In this document: piece after piece, positions 7,491 to 15,850 of the stretch
Layout of the letters: every line of letters starts with the position of its first letter
Numbering within the stretch: position 1 is the stretch's first letter
Source of the DNA: Oligoflexia bacterium
GTDB lineage: Bacteria; Bdellovibrionota; UBA1018
Assembly: GCA_023701205.1 (NCBI GenBank)
Contig: JAMPXJ010000037.1
Location: forward strand, 1 to 35,395
DNA: 35,395 bases
Direction of reading: 5' to 3'
Notes under the pieces: generated by a model
Seen by the model: the letters and a program-made list of their open reading frames with translations, nothing else
Told to the model about the DNA's origin: nothing
The model's database searches: none
Translations under genes and position numbers: made by a program

Positions 7491-8168
7491 TCAGTTCTCG
7501 AGGACGAAGGTGAGATCGGTGAAGGTCCCGAGGAGATTGTTCGTCCAGGTGCCGCCGATCGTCTCGTAAAGAGCGGTACCCTGCGAATAACCGTTCACCG
7601 AGTCGCCGCTGTAGCCGGCCCAGGTCACGAAACTGTTGGAGGGTACCGGATAGCTGGCTTCGAGCCGGATCCAGTAAACCGTGTCCTTGTCGAGCGTGAC
7701 CTGAGCGGGGAGCACGAAGGTCACGTACTGGGCGCTCGTCTGGAGCTGGGAGATCGGAAGCGTCAGGGTGGCGTTGGCGTCGAAGGCCGAGCCGTTCGGA
7801 TAGGCTTCGAGGCTCGAACGGCTCTTCTCGATCGTGAGCGTCAAGGTATGGTTGGCAAGGGTGCTCGTATTGCCGGAAACCCCGAGCTTCAGTGAAACCC
7901 GTCCGAGCTTGTTCTCCGAGGAAAGCTGGAAGGACTGCGCGAGCGAGTTGCCCTTTTCGGGGTTGGAGTTGAACTGCGCGTTGCCGATGCCGGTCGTTCC
8001 TGCGCTGTTCTCGGAAGTGAAGCTCGCGAAACCCAGCACGCTTCCGTTGTTCGTCGCCCAGCCGCAGCCCGAAAGCCCGCCCGGAGTCAGGATGCAGAGG
8101 CAGCTGGAAAGCAGAGGCGGCAGCGACGCGCGGGAGAACGACAGGCGGGAGAGCGACATGCGGCCCAT
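7491..8168 (-). CDS. Lipoprotein with a beta-sandwich domain
   Basis: A 225-residue exported protein. The N-terminus is hydrophobic and ends in the lipobox-like LSGCG (Cys35). The rest is Asn/Ser/Thr-rich and strand-rich. The motifs NSLAQSFQLSSENKLGRVSL and LDKDTVYWIRLEASY follow the pattern of choice-of-anchor-type sandwich domains: a SxAQSF strand, then a kinetic or sugar-binding-like face ending in YWIRLEAS. That is a resemblance, not a proven family. It could bind polymers at the surface. The start may be Met1 or Met4 (8156). It is the upstream partner of the aldo/keto reductase (TGAGATG junction). Confidence 0.65.
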   Translation of the reverse strand: MGRMSLSRLSFSRASLPPLLSSCLCILTPGGLSGCGWATNNGSVLGFASFTSENSAGTTGIGNAQFNSNPEKGNSLAQSFQLSSENKLGRVSLKLGVSGNTSTLANHTLTLTIEKSRSSLEAYPNGSAFDANATLTLPISQLQTSAQYVTFVLPAQVTLDKDTVYWIRLEASYPVPSNSFVTWAGYSGDSVNGYSQGTALYETIGGTWTNNLLGTFTDLTFVLEN

Positions 8169-8197
8169 TTAAGCAGGGAGCCTGCGCAAATTCAAGC

Positions 8198-8686
8198 CTA
8201 CTCTCGGCGCACGAAGTCGTACTCCAACGCTGTGTCCGGGCAGCCGCCGTTCCAGCTCCGGGAAGGGAGATCCAGCAGGATCATCCCGTCCGTGCAGTGG
8301 ATCATCTTGAACTGCTGGACCTTCTCGTCTTTTTCGGCCGTGAAGCGGGAGTAGAGCACTTCAGCTTCGACCCAGACGAAATCGAACTCCTGCTTGCGGG
8401 TCTCTTGTTTCGGGAAGATCCAAAAAACCTCGGACTTTTTCTCATCATCGGCCAAGGCGCGCAGGTAGATTCCCGGCTCACCCTTGACCAGGGCTTCGAA
8501 GTCGAGCGCTTTCGCTTTGGCCTCGAGCGTCCGTCCGTCCGTGGTCACGAGCGAACCTTGGCTCCCTTCGAGCGTCAGCTTGGCGCCTGTGGCCGCATCC
8601 GCGAACTTCCCGTTATAACCTTTGGGAACTTTCCCGCAGGCGGAGAGGGCCAGGCCGATAAGCAGGGTAACAACGGTCTTTTTCAT
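8198..8686 (-). CDS. Small lipoprotein coupled to the tetrad-repeat protein gene
   Basis: A 162-residue lipoprotein: MKKTVVTLLIGLALSACGKV with lipobox LSAC (Cys17). The remaining part forms alternating strands (GKFADAATGAKLTLEG, FDFVWVEAEVLYSRF) consistent with a small barrel or lipocalin-like fold, and contains a single Cys pair (HCTDG, GGCPD). No family is recognised. Its ATG overlaps the stop of the upstream 816-residue protein gene in ATGA, so both are made from one message. A shared role of the two in the envelope is likely but unproven. Confidence 0.75.
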   Translation of the reverse strand: MKKTVVTLLIGLALSACGKVPKGYNGKFADAATGAKLTLEGSQGSLVTTDGRTLEAKAKALDFEALVKGEPGIYLRALADDEKKSEVFWIFPKQETRKQEFDFVWVEAEVLYSRFTAEKDEKVQQFKMIHCTDGMILLDLPSRSWNGGCPDTALEYDFVRRE

Positions 8687-11133
8687 ATGCGCTCCGATAA
8701 GTTCAGGGTTTTCTGGAAATTGACCTGGTGAATCGCCACGGTGTGGCCGTCCTCCTGAAGCTCGAGCTCCAGCGTACAGCTTTCGTTCGCGGCTTTGACG
8801 AGCACCGGGACGAGGAAGGTGGCCTGTTCGCCTTTTTCGAGCGGCATGAGGTACTGCGTGGCGGGGCCGATCACCGCGAAGTTCTCCGTGTTGGCGGTGT
8901 TCTTCACGGTGATCCGGAGCTGCAGCCCTTTGTAAAGGAGCCGCGAGCCCAGATTCCTCACCCGATAGGTCATCCGGGCAACACCCGCCTCGGTGAGCCG
9001 GCCCGCGGCTCCGGTCAGGGTCACGCGATAGTCGTTCACGACCGGGACCTCATCGGTGGCGTCAAGCAGACCCACGCGCCGGCCCGCGCCGTTCACGCTC
9101 ACGGCAAGCGGAATCCGAATGGAATCCTGGGCGGTGCGTCCGATGACGGTGAACTCGATCTCGCGGGATTCGCCGGGTTCCATTCCGCCCGTGAGCTGCT
9201 CGGGATGGGGCACCTCGAGCTGGCCCGAGTCGGTGGCCAGGCGGAGCTTGAGCGCGGCGTCTGTCGCCCGGAGCGACTGGTTGGTGAGGCGGATCTTGAG
9301 CGTCGTGGGCAGGCCGTCCTTCACGGTGAGCTCCCCGGCAAGAGCCACCTCGACTTGGAACCGGGTGTTCACCTCAAGCGACAGCTCTCCTATGCCGCGA
9401 CCCTGGTACTGGGCGGTCACGCGGAACCGGCTCGCGCGCCGGACCGCCGACTCGTTCATTCGGAACTCCAGCGCGTTCGTCACGGCAGTGGAGCTCTGCT
9501 CGCGCAGGTTGCGGACGAGCACGGCTTCTCCTTCGGTGATCACGGCGGAGCCCAGGTCGAGAGCCTCGATCTTGATGCGGAGGTCCTTGCCGTTGATCGC
9601 CTGGTTGGCGAAGTTGCGCAGGGTGAGCCGCAGGCGCAAAGCCTCGCCCGGTTCCATCAGTCCGTTATCGATCGTCTCGAGGACCTCGGCCGCGAGCAGC
9701 CGCACCGGACGCTCGACGAAATCGCGAGCCTCATCCTTGCGTCCCCGCTCGGTTTCCTGCACGGCGTAACCCGGGTAACGGGCTTCGAAGGTGGCCTGCC
9801 GGCTGCGCTCGAAGGCGGCGCCGTAAAGCTCGCTCACGCGCTCGCGGTATCCTTGGGCGCGGGACTCCTCGAAATGGCGATCGTAAGCAGGCTGATAGGC
9901 ATCGCGATAGGCAAGCTCCGAAGCTCTCGGGAAGGCTCGGTTGTACTCGCTACGCCGCGCTTCCTCATAGGCGCGATCGTAAGCCTGACGATAGCCGTCC
10001 AGGCGTCCGACCTCGAAGCCGCGATTGAAATGCTCGCGGTAGTCGCGCCGGCGCGCGTCCTGGCAGCCCCGCTTCGCGCCCTCCTCGTGACCTTCGCGAT
10101 AGGTGAAGCGGAAGGTGCTCGCGTATTCGATGCGGAAGCCGTTCAGGTACCCGCTGCGATAGGCCTGAAGGTAAGCTCCGTTCTCCTCGGGAGTCGAGTA
10201 ATTGCGGCTGGGGTTGAAGTAACGGAAGTCGGCGGAGCCGCCATCGCGTTCCGGCGTGATATTCGTGAAATCCCCCCGACTGGAGAGTTGAAACAGGCTC
10301 TTGAGAAGCGAGGTCGCCTTCGGGGCGGCCTTCGAGGACCTCTGAGAGAATTCGTCCTGGAAGCGGATCGGCTCGGCAAAGCGCTCGTTGCGGAGCTCCT
10401 CGCGGGCACGGGCATAGTCGATCTCGATCGCGCGCTCACGGGCCTGGCGGTCACCCGCGACGGCGCCGTCCCGGGTTCCGCGATCGGTCGCATCGGAGCG
10501 ATCGGCTTCTTCGATTCCGCGGGCGCGGCCCACGGGTGAGGCATCACGATCGGCGTCGCGGTCGGCGCGGGCTAGGCCATCGTGATGGCCGTCGATCTGG
10601 CCTTGCGCTCCACCGTCGGCTTCGCCGCGCTCGCTGCCTTCGCGCTGGCCATCGTACTGGCCCGAGCGATAGCCCTCGGCGTAACCGGTGTCATAGTTCC
10701 GTTGCCTTTCCTCCTGGGCGCAGCGCTCGAAGCCGTCGCGCCGGCCTTCGCGCTCCCCTTCGAGCAGGCCATCCTGAGCGCCCCGCTCGCGGCCTTCCTG
10801 CGCGCCGTCTTCGCGGCCATCGGCCTCGCCTTCCTGGGTGGCGGTGCTGGTGTCGACGGTGACGGGTTCAGTGCCCGGATCGGCGGTGGGGATGACTGTC
10901 GGCTCGGTGGTGGGAATGGGTGCCGGTGTCGCGGTCGCAGTAGGAGTAGGGCGCGGTCCGGGGCGGATCGGCGCGGGCGCAGCGGTCGGTGTCGGTGAGG
11001 GGCTCGCGGTCGCGGTGGGCTGAGGCCGTGGCCCCGGACGGATCGTTCCTGAGACGGAGTCAGCGAGAGCCGGGTTCAGCACCGTGCTCGTTATTGAGAT
11101 CAGGACAACCAGTGCTCCGTTTTTCCTTTTCAT
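8683..11133 (-). CDS. Large exported protein with two long tetrad-repeat tracts
   Basis: An 816-residue secreted or surface protein with a mosaic build. Residues 1-24 are a signal peptide. Residues 30-98 are a Pro/Thr/Ala linker containing two copies of IRPGPRP. From 102 to 213 the chain runs in four-residue units beginning with Gly (GEAD, GRED, GAQE and so on): 21 of 28 unit starts are Gly and four are Ala. Residues 320-455 form 34 units of the type (Gly/Ala)-(Tyr/Phe)-x-x, aromatic in 24 of 34. From about 475 to the end are three CARDB-like beta-sandwich repeats (LRLRLTLRNFANQAI, LKIRLTNQSLRATDA, MTYRVRNLGSRLLYKG). FliH-type proteins also carry GxxxG repeats, but shorter ones. The start ATG 11133 has GGGGGAG upstream; a frame extension to 11193 is unlikely. 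Confidence 0.85.
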   Translation of the reverse strand: MKRKNGALVVLISITSTVLNPALADSVSGTIRPGPRPQPTATASPSPTPTAAPAPIRPGPRPTPTATATPAPIPTTEPTVIPTADPGTEPVTVDTSTATQEGEADGREDGAQEGRERGAQDGLLEGEREGRRDGFERCAQEERQRNYDTGYAEGYRSGQYDGQREGSERGEADGGAQGQIDGHHDGLARADRDADRDASPVGRARGIEEADRSDATDRGTRDGAVAGDRQARERAIEIDYARAREELRNERFAEPIRFQDEFSQRSSKAAPKATSLLKSLFQLSSRGDFTNITPERDGGSADFRYFNPSRNYSTPEENGAYLQAYRSGYLNGFRIEYASTFRFTYREGHEEGAKRGCQDARRRDYREHFNRGFEVGRLDGYRQAYDRAYEEARRSEYNRAFPRASELAYRDAYQPAYDRHFEESRAQGYRERVSELYGAAFERSRQATFEARYPGYAVQETERGRKDEARDFVERPVRLLAAEVLETIDNGLMEPGEALRLRLTLRNFANQAINGKDLRIKIEALDLGSAVITEGEAVLVRNLREQSSTAVTNALEFRMNESAVRRASRFRVTAQYQGRGIGELSLEVNTRFQVEVALAGELTVKDGLPTTLKIRLTNQSLRATDAALKLRLATDSGQLEVPHPEQLTGGMEPGESREIEFTVIGRTAQDSIRIPLAVSVNGAGRRVGLLDATDEVPVVNDYRVTLTGAAGRLTEAGVARMTYRVRNLGSRLLYKGLQLRITVKNTANTENFAVIGPATQYLMPLEKGEQATFLVPVLVKAANESCTLELELQEDGHTVAIHQVNFQKTLNLSERI

Positions 11134-11560
11134 TTCTCCCCCGATTCTTTCAAAACTCTTAAGTTCCTGCGAAACTACGCGGCGAGTCAGCAAGGAGGGT
11201 GCCAGGCTTTTCCCGGGAGCGATGGTGCGGCAATAGTTAGAAATGATTGGGAAATGATCAGAGCAAGCCGGGAGTGTTCACAAAGGGGGGAAAAGAGTTC
11301 CCGCTTTTAGGCGGGGACAATCGAGCTTTGGTGTCGATTTGCCTCCATCGCGCGAGTAATGAGCGAGCAAAGAACAAATCAAGGCGATGAGGCCAGCGCC
11401 GTTCAGAAAGCGCCTTGGATCCCGAGCATTCAGCAGTCGCATGGCATTTGGTTTATTGTCATGATTTGCCAAGTATTTGGCGATACCGTTTAGAGATGCC
11501 AAAGAGAGAGTCCGACCCGCGTCTGAAGCATTTCCTTCAAATTGCCGATAACTAAACGCA
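11134..11560. other. 427-bp intergenic stretch, lower GC, no clear gene
   Basis: This divergent gap separates the tetrad-repeat protein gene from the broken protease-like gene. It probably holds both promoters, but no convincing -35/-10 pair stands out. A minus-strand open frame (11278-11502, TTG start, 74 residues) crosses it but lacks a ribosome site and protein-like pattern. From here to about 13090 the base composition drops below that of the neighbours, as expected for acquired DNA. Confidence 0.4.
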
Positions 11561-12968
11561 ATGCTGCGGCAATCCTTGGGTCAATACTTTCGATTCAGAT
11601 GCCTTTCTCTTCTGCTCCTCGGGAATACCGTCCTGGCAGTGGAGAACCCTTGCTCTGATCACTTCAGGACTATCCCACTCATCCAAAACTATTACGCTCT
11701 GGACCAGACCACTCGTAACGCACTCGAGAAGTTTCGGAAAACAGCCCTCGACGAACGACGGATCTCATCCGACGCGCAGATCAGCCAGTCTTTAACGGTC
11801 AAGCCCATCGGGAGCAATTGGACCGTACAATTTCCATACGACAAGGGAAAGTGGACCTCTATCTATCATTACGGCGGGCCTTATGAGGATTCGGGGACAT
11901 TCTATATTGACTTCAAGGTTTGGGACCGCGAATGGTCCACAGCTTCATTCAGGCATGATCGAGACAGCCCGTTCCTGCGCCGAATGCCCTTCGATGACTT
12001 CTTTGACCTCACTCGATCCGGTTACAAGTCATTCCTTGAGCGAACCAGATACGTTGCATTACCGAAAAAGGATGACCCCACTCGACTCGACCTCCTGAGG
12101 CTTGAACCCATGATCGAATCTCCCAGCGATTCGATCATGCTTCAAACCTTGGACGGGGAGAAGCGGAGTGCCAGCCTGAAGGAACTCATGTTTTGGAACA
12201 TCGGAATGAAGGATTCCGAGCGCAGGGCATTCAGGGATTTTCTCGACTCTGGCGGAATTGGAGAAATAGTCCGCGTCGAGCCTCCTTCTGATCTTCGGCA
12301 AAGCACATATCAGGGATTCTATCTCCAAGTTCAAAAGCTGGCGTCGAGTGAGTCCCCCGGGAAATCAGCCCTAACCCATCCAGACACCGTTTCATTGCTT
12401 CAGTCTTCCATAAGCAAAGGAGTGATAGTCGCGGTCACTGATGATTCGAAAGGTATGCATGCCGCCGTTGGCGGAATTTCCTCCCCCCTCGGGGTGATCT
12501 CGAAAGGTGAGCCCGCGAATATCTTGGTGGTGACACCCACCACGGATGCAGCCATCGTAGTTCATGAGTCAGTTCACATTCAGGACAATGGAATCGGCCT
12601 CAAGTCGATTCTCCTGGATGAGTTCAAACGGCAGTATCCCGACGGAAATGTTGGAGTTGAGCCCGAGCTTCTCAGAACCCTGTTTCAGTACGTCCTCGAA
12701 CAGCGCGCCTATGCCGCCGCAAATGCGGTTCCTGAAGGACAGAGCGAAAACCACCGAACTTCTCAAGGAATTCCGAAACGCGAAGGCGTATCACATAGAT
12801 GTCTTCCGGACCCGTTACCTGCAGTCCATTCAAAAGGCTCTTCGCGATCTTAAGGAAAAGGACTTATCCAGATGGCAATTCATCAAGAGTGTGGTCGAAA
12901 AGCACACGTCGCCATCCGATGATTTGCCCGGAGGGTTGCTGTTCTCAGAAAAGAATAGAGGCCCTTGA
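11561..12968 (+). pseudogene. Exported HESVH protease-like protein, frameshifted near the 3' end
   Basis: A signal peptide (hydrophobic CLSLLLLGNTVLA) leads a long globular protein. Near residue 330 the segment VVTPTTDAAIVVHESVHIQD holds HESVH, a HExxH zinc-protease-type motif. At AAA 12721-12723 the frame breaks: the first frame runs into junk and stops at 12853. The next frame continues as a clearly coding charged helix (MRFLKDRAKTTELLKEFRNA, AYHIDVFRTRYLQSIQKAL) to TGA 12966-12968. Removing one A restores a protein of about 468 residues. Codon use and GC are below those of its neighbours, suggesting transfer. No ribosome site precedes ATG 11561. Genuine decay and an assembly error both remain possible. 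Confidence 0.65.
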
Positions 12969-13074
12969 TTGTCTGGTTCAATATCCACCAGCGAACATTC
13001 CAAAACTCGACCAGAATCCGCCTGCTTTTAGCTCCTACTGAATCGAATTCACGACTCGTGGCTCTAAAGTTGCT

Positions 13075-13317
13075 TTAAATTTCCGCTAGCGAATAGCTCG
13101 TGTTCCGCCCGCCACCAGGGTTCTTGATCAAGATCCCTCGCTCCAGCAGGTCGCCGATATCGCGAGAAGCGGTGTCCTGCGAACATTGGCCGAGAGCGGC
13201 CCTTTTGGATGAAGTGAGTTTCCCGTCAAATCCATCTAAGAGGATCCAGCCGCTCGCCCTCGATTTCGCTGGACCTCAGGACTTCCTCGGTGAGTGATTG
13301 AAGTACGGCCTCGGCCC
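13075..13317 (-). pseudogene. Fic-family protein remnant missing its catalytic core
   Basis: The minus strand first reads RAEAVLQSLTEEVLRSSEIE then GERLD, the N-terminal helices with the SSEIEGE motif found in Fic proteins. After a frame jump near 13246 it continues LDGFDGKLTSSKRAALGQCS and SRDIGDLLERGILIKNPGGG, the C-terminal winged helix of the same family, to TAA at 13075-13077. The region between, which in intact proteins holds the HxFxDGNGR AMP-transferase loop (some 200 residues), is gone. This is thus an internally deleted, dead gene. Both surviving parts lie in the order expected for one gene. It abuts the stop codon of the receiver gene. Confidence 0.72.
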
Positions 13318-13321
13318 GTCG

Positions 13322-13717
13322 TCAGCTCTTGAGAATCAGATTCACCACTTCCTGGATCTGGAACGGCTTGTTCAATAGCCCCAGGGCTCCGAGCTTCTTC
13401 GCTTGCTCATGATTGATATCCGCGAAGCCGGTGATGAAGAGGAAGGGGGGGAGGGGTCTTCCGGTCGCCTTGCCGGTTTCCTTGATGGAATGGAGCAGGC
13501 TCACGCCGTCGCCGCCGGGCATGCGCACGTCGCTGATGATGAAGTCGATCTGCTCGTTCTTCTGAAAGATCTCGTGAGCTTCCCGCCCGTGCTGGGCGAG
13601 GAGCACGGTGGCGCCGCAGATCTTCAGCCGCTCTCCGATCACCTCGCGCAGGTACTCCTCGTCGTCGGCGATGAGGATGGTCTTCCCTTTGAGCAGGTCT
13701 TTCTTGATGGTGTTCAT
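13322..13717 (-). CDS. CheY-like receiver protein next to a chemoreceptor
   Basis: A 131-residue single receiver domain. The acidic pocket is Asp18-Asp19 (ILIADDEEYL), the phosphorylated residue Asp63 (FIISDVRMPG), the switch Thr96 (FLFITGF) and the conserved Lys117 (LLNKPF). No output domain is present. Its ATG follows the chemoreceptor stop in TGAGATG, so the two are translationally coupled. It is the last intact gene of the porin - mini-PstS - chemoreceptor operon, downstream of which lies the dead Fic gene. It could carry the signal to the motor like CheY, or act in a side pathway; no cheA or cheW is in the window. Confidence 0.88.
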   Translation of the reverse strand: MNTIKKDLLKGKTILIADDEEYLREVIGERLKICGATVLLAQHGREAHEIFQKNEQIDFIISDVRMPGGDGVSLLHSIKETGKATGRPLPPFLFITGFADINHEQAKKLGALGLLNKPFQIQEVVNLILKS

Positions 13718-13718
13718 C

Positions 13719-15338
13719 TCAGGCGTTCCCCATGGGCATTGCGGCAGTCTCTCGGTTGATCTCCACGAAGCCGGTGGCCTTGCTCTGGCCCCGGATGGTG
13801 GCGTCCAGGAAGGCTACGGCGCCTCGCAGGGCATCGGACTGCTTGAGGAGGCGATCCGCGGAGCTCGACGCCTGGCTCGAGACCTTGGCGTTCTCCCCGG
13901 TGGCCTGGTCGAGCTGCAGCACCGTGGTGCGGATCTCACTGATTCCCATGGCCTGCTCGCGGCTCGCGTTCGCGATCGCATTAATCATCTCGGTGACCTG
14001 CGTCGCGTTCTGGACGACCGACTCGAGGATCTCCGAGCATTTCTCCGCGACCCGGGTTCCGGTCTCGATCTTCCCTTTCCCGTCCACGATCAGCGACTCC
14101 ACCTCATTCTGGGTCTGGGCCACGATCTCCTCGACGCGGCGGATGCTCGAGTCCAGGAGCGAGGAGATCTCCTGGGCCGCGCCCCCGCTGAGCTGCGCGA
14201 GCTTGCTGACCTCCTCGGCCACGACGGCGAAACCCTTGCCGTGCTCGCCCGCGCGCGCCGCCTCGACCGAGGCATTGAAGGCCAGAAGCTTGGTCTGGAA
14301 GACGATGTCGTTGATGACCTTCGTCTTCTCGCCGATCTCCGAGATCACGCGCGTGATGTCGCGGATCTGCGAGTTGCTCTGGTTGATCTGGGTGAGGATC
14401 GTGTCGTTGCTCTCGCGGATGTCCCCGATGGCGCGGAGCATGGATTGGACCACCTCCTTGCCCTGGATCGCCGCGTTGCGGCTGGCCTGAGCGACCTCCT
14501 GGGACTGGGCGGCGCTATCGGCGTTCTTGGTGACGGTGGCGCTGATCTGCTCGATCGCGGCGGCGGTCTCCTGGAGCGAGGAGGCCTGCCGTCCGGTCGT
14601 ATCCGAAAGGTTGTGCGAAGCGGCAGTCAGGTCCCGCGCGTTCGCCGCCACCTGGTCGGACTCGTCGTTGAGGAGGTTCATGACCTGGCTGAGATCCCGC
14701 GAGAGCGCCCGGATGATCCAGACGCTGAGGCCCCCGCCCAAGAGCGTGATCAGCAGGGTGATCCCGATGGAGAGCCGCTTGGCGAGCGAGTAATGGTCGT
14801 CGGACGTGAGCGTCTCGAGCATCATGAGCTTCTCGTTGCGCGCCACCGACTCGTCGATGATCTCGGCCATGCGGGCGAAGCTCTCGGAATGCGAGTCGTT
14901 GCGGAGGATGCGGAGGATCTCCTCGTTGCGCGCACCCGCGACCGCGGCCTCGAGCTCCTTGCGGGTGCCGTCCCAGAGGTCATATTCGGATCGGAATTTG
15001 CGAAGATTGTCCTTCTCCTCGTCGACGATAAGCTTCTCCCATTCATCGAGCCCTTCGCGGAGAACGCCCGAGGTCTCGCCGAGCTTCGTGAGCAGCGGCT
15101 TCTGGCGTTCGGAGCGGGTCTCCAGGGCAAGCCGGCCTTCGAGCGCCTGCTGAGCGTAGAGATTGGCCCTGAGATCCTTGAGCGTGGTCACCCGCTTGGA
15201 AACAACCCAGACGATATTGTTGATGCTCTCGTTGACGAGCCCCATCTGGCGTCGAGCGGTCTCGGCGATCCCGAGAATGCCGATGAGGAAAATCACGGTA
15301 ATGCTCAAGAGCTTGTTCCGGATACTCAGTTTTTTCAT
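13719..15338 (-). CDS. Methyl-accepting chemotaxis protein
   Basis: A 539-residue transmembrane chemoreceptor. The first membrane helix is residues 9-27 (LLSITVIFLIGILGI). The periplasmic part (about 30-187) is all-helical with VNESINNIVWVVSKRVTTLK, as in four-helix-bundle sensors. The second helix is about 188-210. The cytoplasmic part carries the conserved hairpin tip, IVFQTKLLAFNASVEAARAG followed by EHGKGFAVVAEEVSKLA, which contacts CheA and CheW. The C-terminus lacks the CheR-binding pentapeptide. It sits third in an operon after a porin and a PstS-like protein, so the small binding protein probably presents the ligand. A hairpin lies just upstream (15361-15392). Confidence 0.95.
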   Translation of the reverse strand: MKKLSIRNKLLSITVIFLIGILGIAETARRQMGLVNESINNIVWVVSKRVTTLKDLRANLYAQQALEGRLALETRSERQKPLLTKLGETSGVLREGLDEWEKLIVDEEKDNLRKFRSEYDLWDGTRKELEAAVAGARNEEILRILRNDSHSESFARMAEIIDESVARNEKLMMLETLTSDDHYSLAKRLSIGITLLITLLGGGLSVWIIRALSRDLSQVMNLLNDESDQVAANARDLTAASHNLSDTTGRQASSLQETAAAIEQISATVTKNADSAAQSQEVAQASRNAAIQGKEVVQSMLRAIGDIRESNDTILTQINQSNSQIRDITRVISEIGEKTKVINDIVFQTKLLAFNASVEAARAGEHGKGFAVVAEEVSKLAQLSGGAAQEISSLLDSSIRRVEEIVAQTQNEVESLIVDGKGKIETGTRVAEKCSEILESVVQNATQVTEMINAIANASREQAMGISEIRTTVLQLDQATGENAKVSSQASSSADRLLKQSDALRGAVAFLDATIRGQSKATGFVEINRETAAMPMGNA

Positions 15339-15360
15339 CAGGCCTATCTTTCAGAGTGAG

Positions 15361-15392
15361 AAAGGAGGGGGACCCGCGGGCCCTCCTCCTTT
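15361..15392 (-). promoter_or_regulatory. Strong hairpin between mini-PstS and chemoreceptor genes
   Basis: AAAGGAGG and CCTCCTTT form the arms of a stem continuing through GG/CC and CCC/GGG pairs with one mismatch and a four-base loop, about 14 pairs in all. It lies in the 98-bp gap between the mini-PstS stop and the chemoreceptor start. No run of T follows on the minus strand, so it is more likely a processing or attenuation element than a full terminator. It could keep receptor levels below those of the porin and binding protein. Confidence 0.5.
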
Positions 15393-15436
15393 CAAGCGGA
15401 CTTGTCCTGCTAGTGTGCGCTTTTTTGATTCCGGAT

Positions 15437-15850
15437 TCAATATTTCGCGAGCGTATTCACGCCCGAAGCGGGACTGCTGACATAGCCGATCGCGCCGGGC
15501 GTGCTTTTCACGAATTCGATGACATCCGCGTCATTGGACTTGACCTTGGGCGCGGGGATGCCGTCGCGGAAGGATTTCTTGGTCCAAGACGAGTTGTACT
15601 TCACGTTGTCCATGTTGAGGACTTTCGAAAGAAAGTCCTTCTGGAGGGCTTTATTGTCCACCGGAACGAGCTTGGTCGACCCGGCGATCTGCTTCTCGCC
15701 CAGGAAGGCGTCGGCGATCTCCGAGGAGGAAAGCGTGACGTCGGGATTCCCGATCACGTAGATCTCGGCTCGGGCCTGGATGCCCGTTCCGAGGACCGCG
15801 AGGAACAGCATTGGCGCCAACCTCAGGCATTTTTTAGAAATTGACCGCAT
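15437..15850 (-). CDS. Miniature PstS-like periplasmic binding protein
   Basis: A 137-residue exported protein: signal peptide to about residue 28 (IQARA-EI), then one PstS-type domain. Features shared with phosphate-binding PBP-like proteins are the LSSSEIADAFLGEKQIAGST segment (the 'IFLGK' element), the central KSFRDGIPAPKVKSNDADVI part and the C-terminal STPGAIGYVSS. Full PstS proteins are about 320 residues with two lobes; this has roughly one lobe. No transporter permease is nearby. The gene starts inside the porin gene (17-bp overlap) and precedes a chemoreceptor, so it may be a dedicated ligand-binding adaptor. A similar protein is at 22362-22799. Confidence 0.82.
   Translation of the reverse strand: MRSISKKCLRLAPMLFLAVLGTGIQARAEIYVIGNPDVTLSSSEIADAFLGEKQIAGSTKLVPVDNKALQKDFLSKVLNMDNVKYNSSWTKKSFRDGIPAPKVKSNDADVIEFVKSTPGAIGYVSSPASGVNTLAKY

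Noticed and set aside
8728..10539. 603-residue open frame opposite the tetrad-repeat protein
   Set aside because: High GC and the regular repeat remove stops from the antisense frame. It has no ribosome site and no protein-like pattern.
11278..11502. 74-residue minus-strand frame with a TTG start
   Set aside because: No ribosome site, no domain and little protein character; lower GC alone is not evidence.
12700..12740. Programmed ribosomal frameshift in the HESVH gene
   Set aside because: There is no slippery heptamer or downstream structure; a simple one-base indel explains it.
13608..15359. 583-residue open frame opposite the chemoreceptor
   Set aside because: It is an antisense shadow of a clearly recognised chemoreceptor gene.
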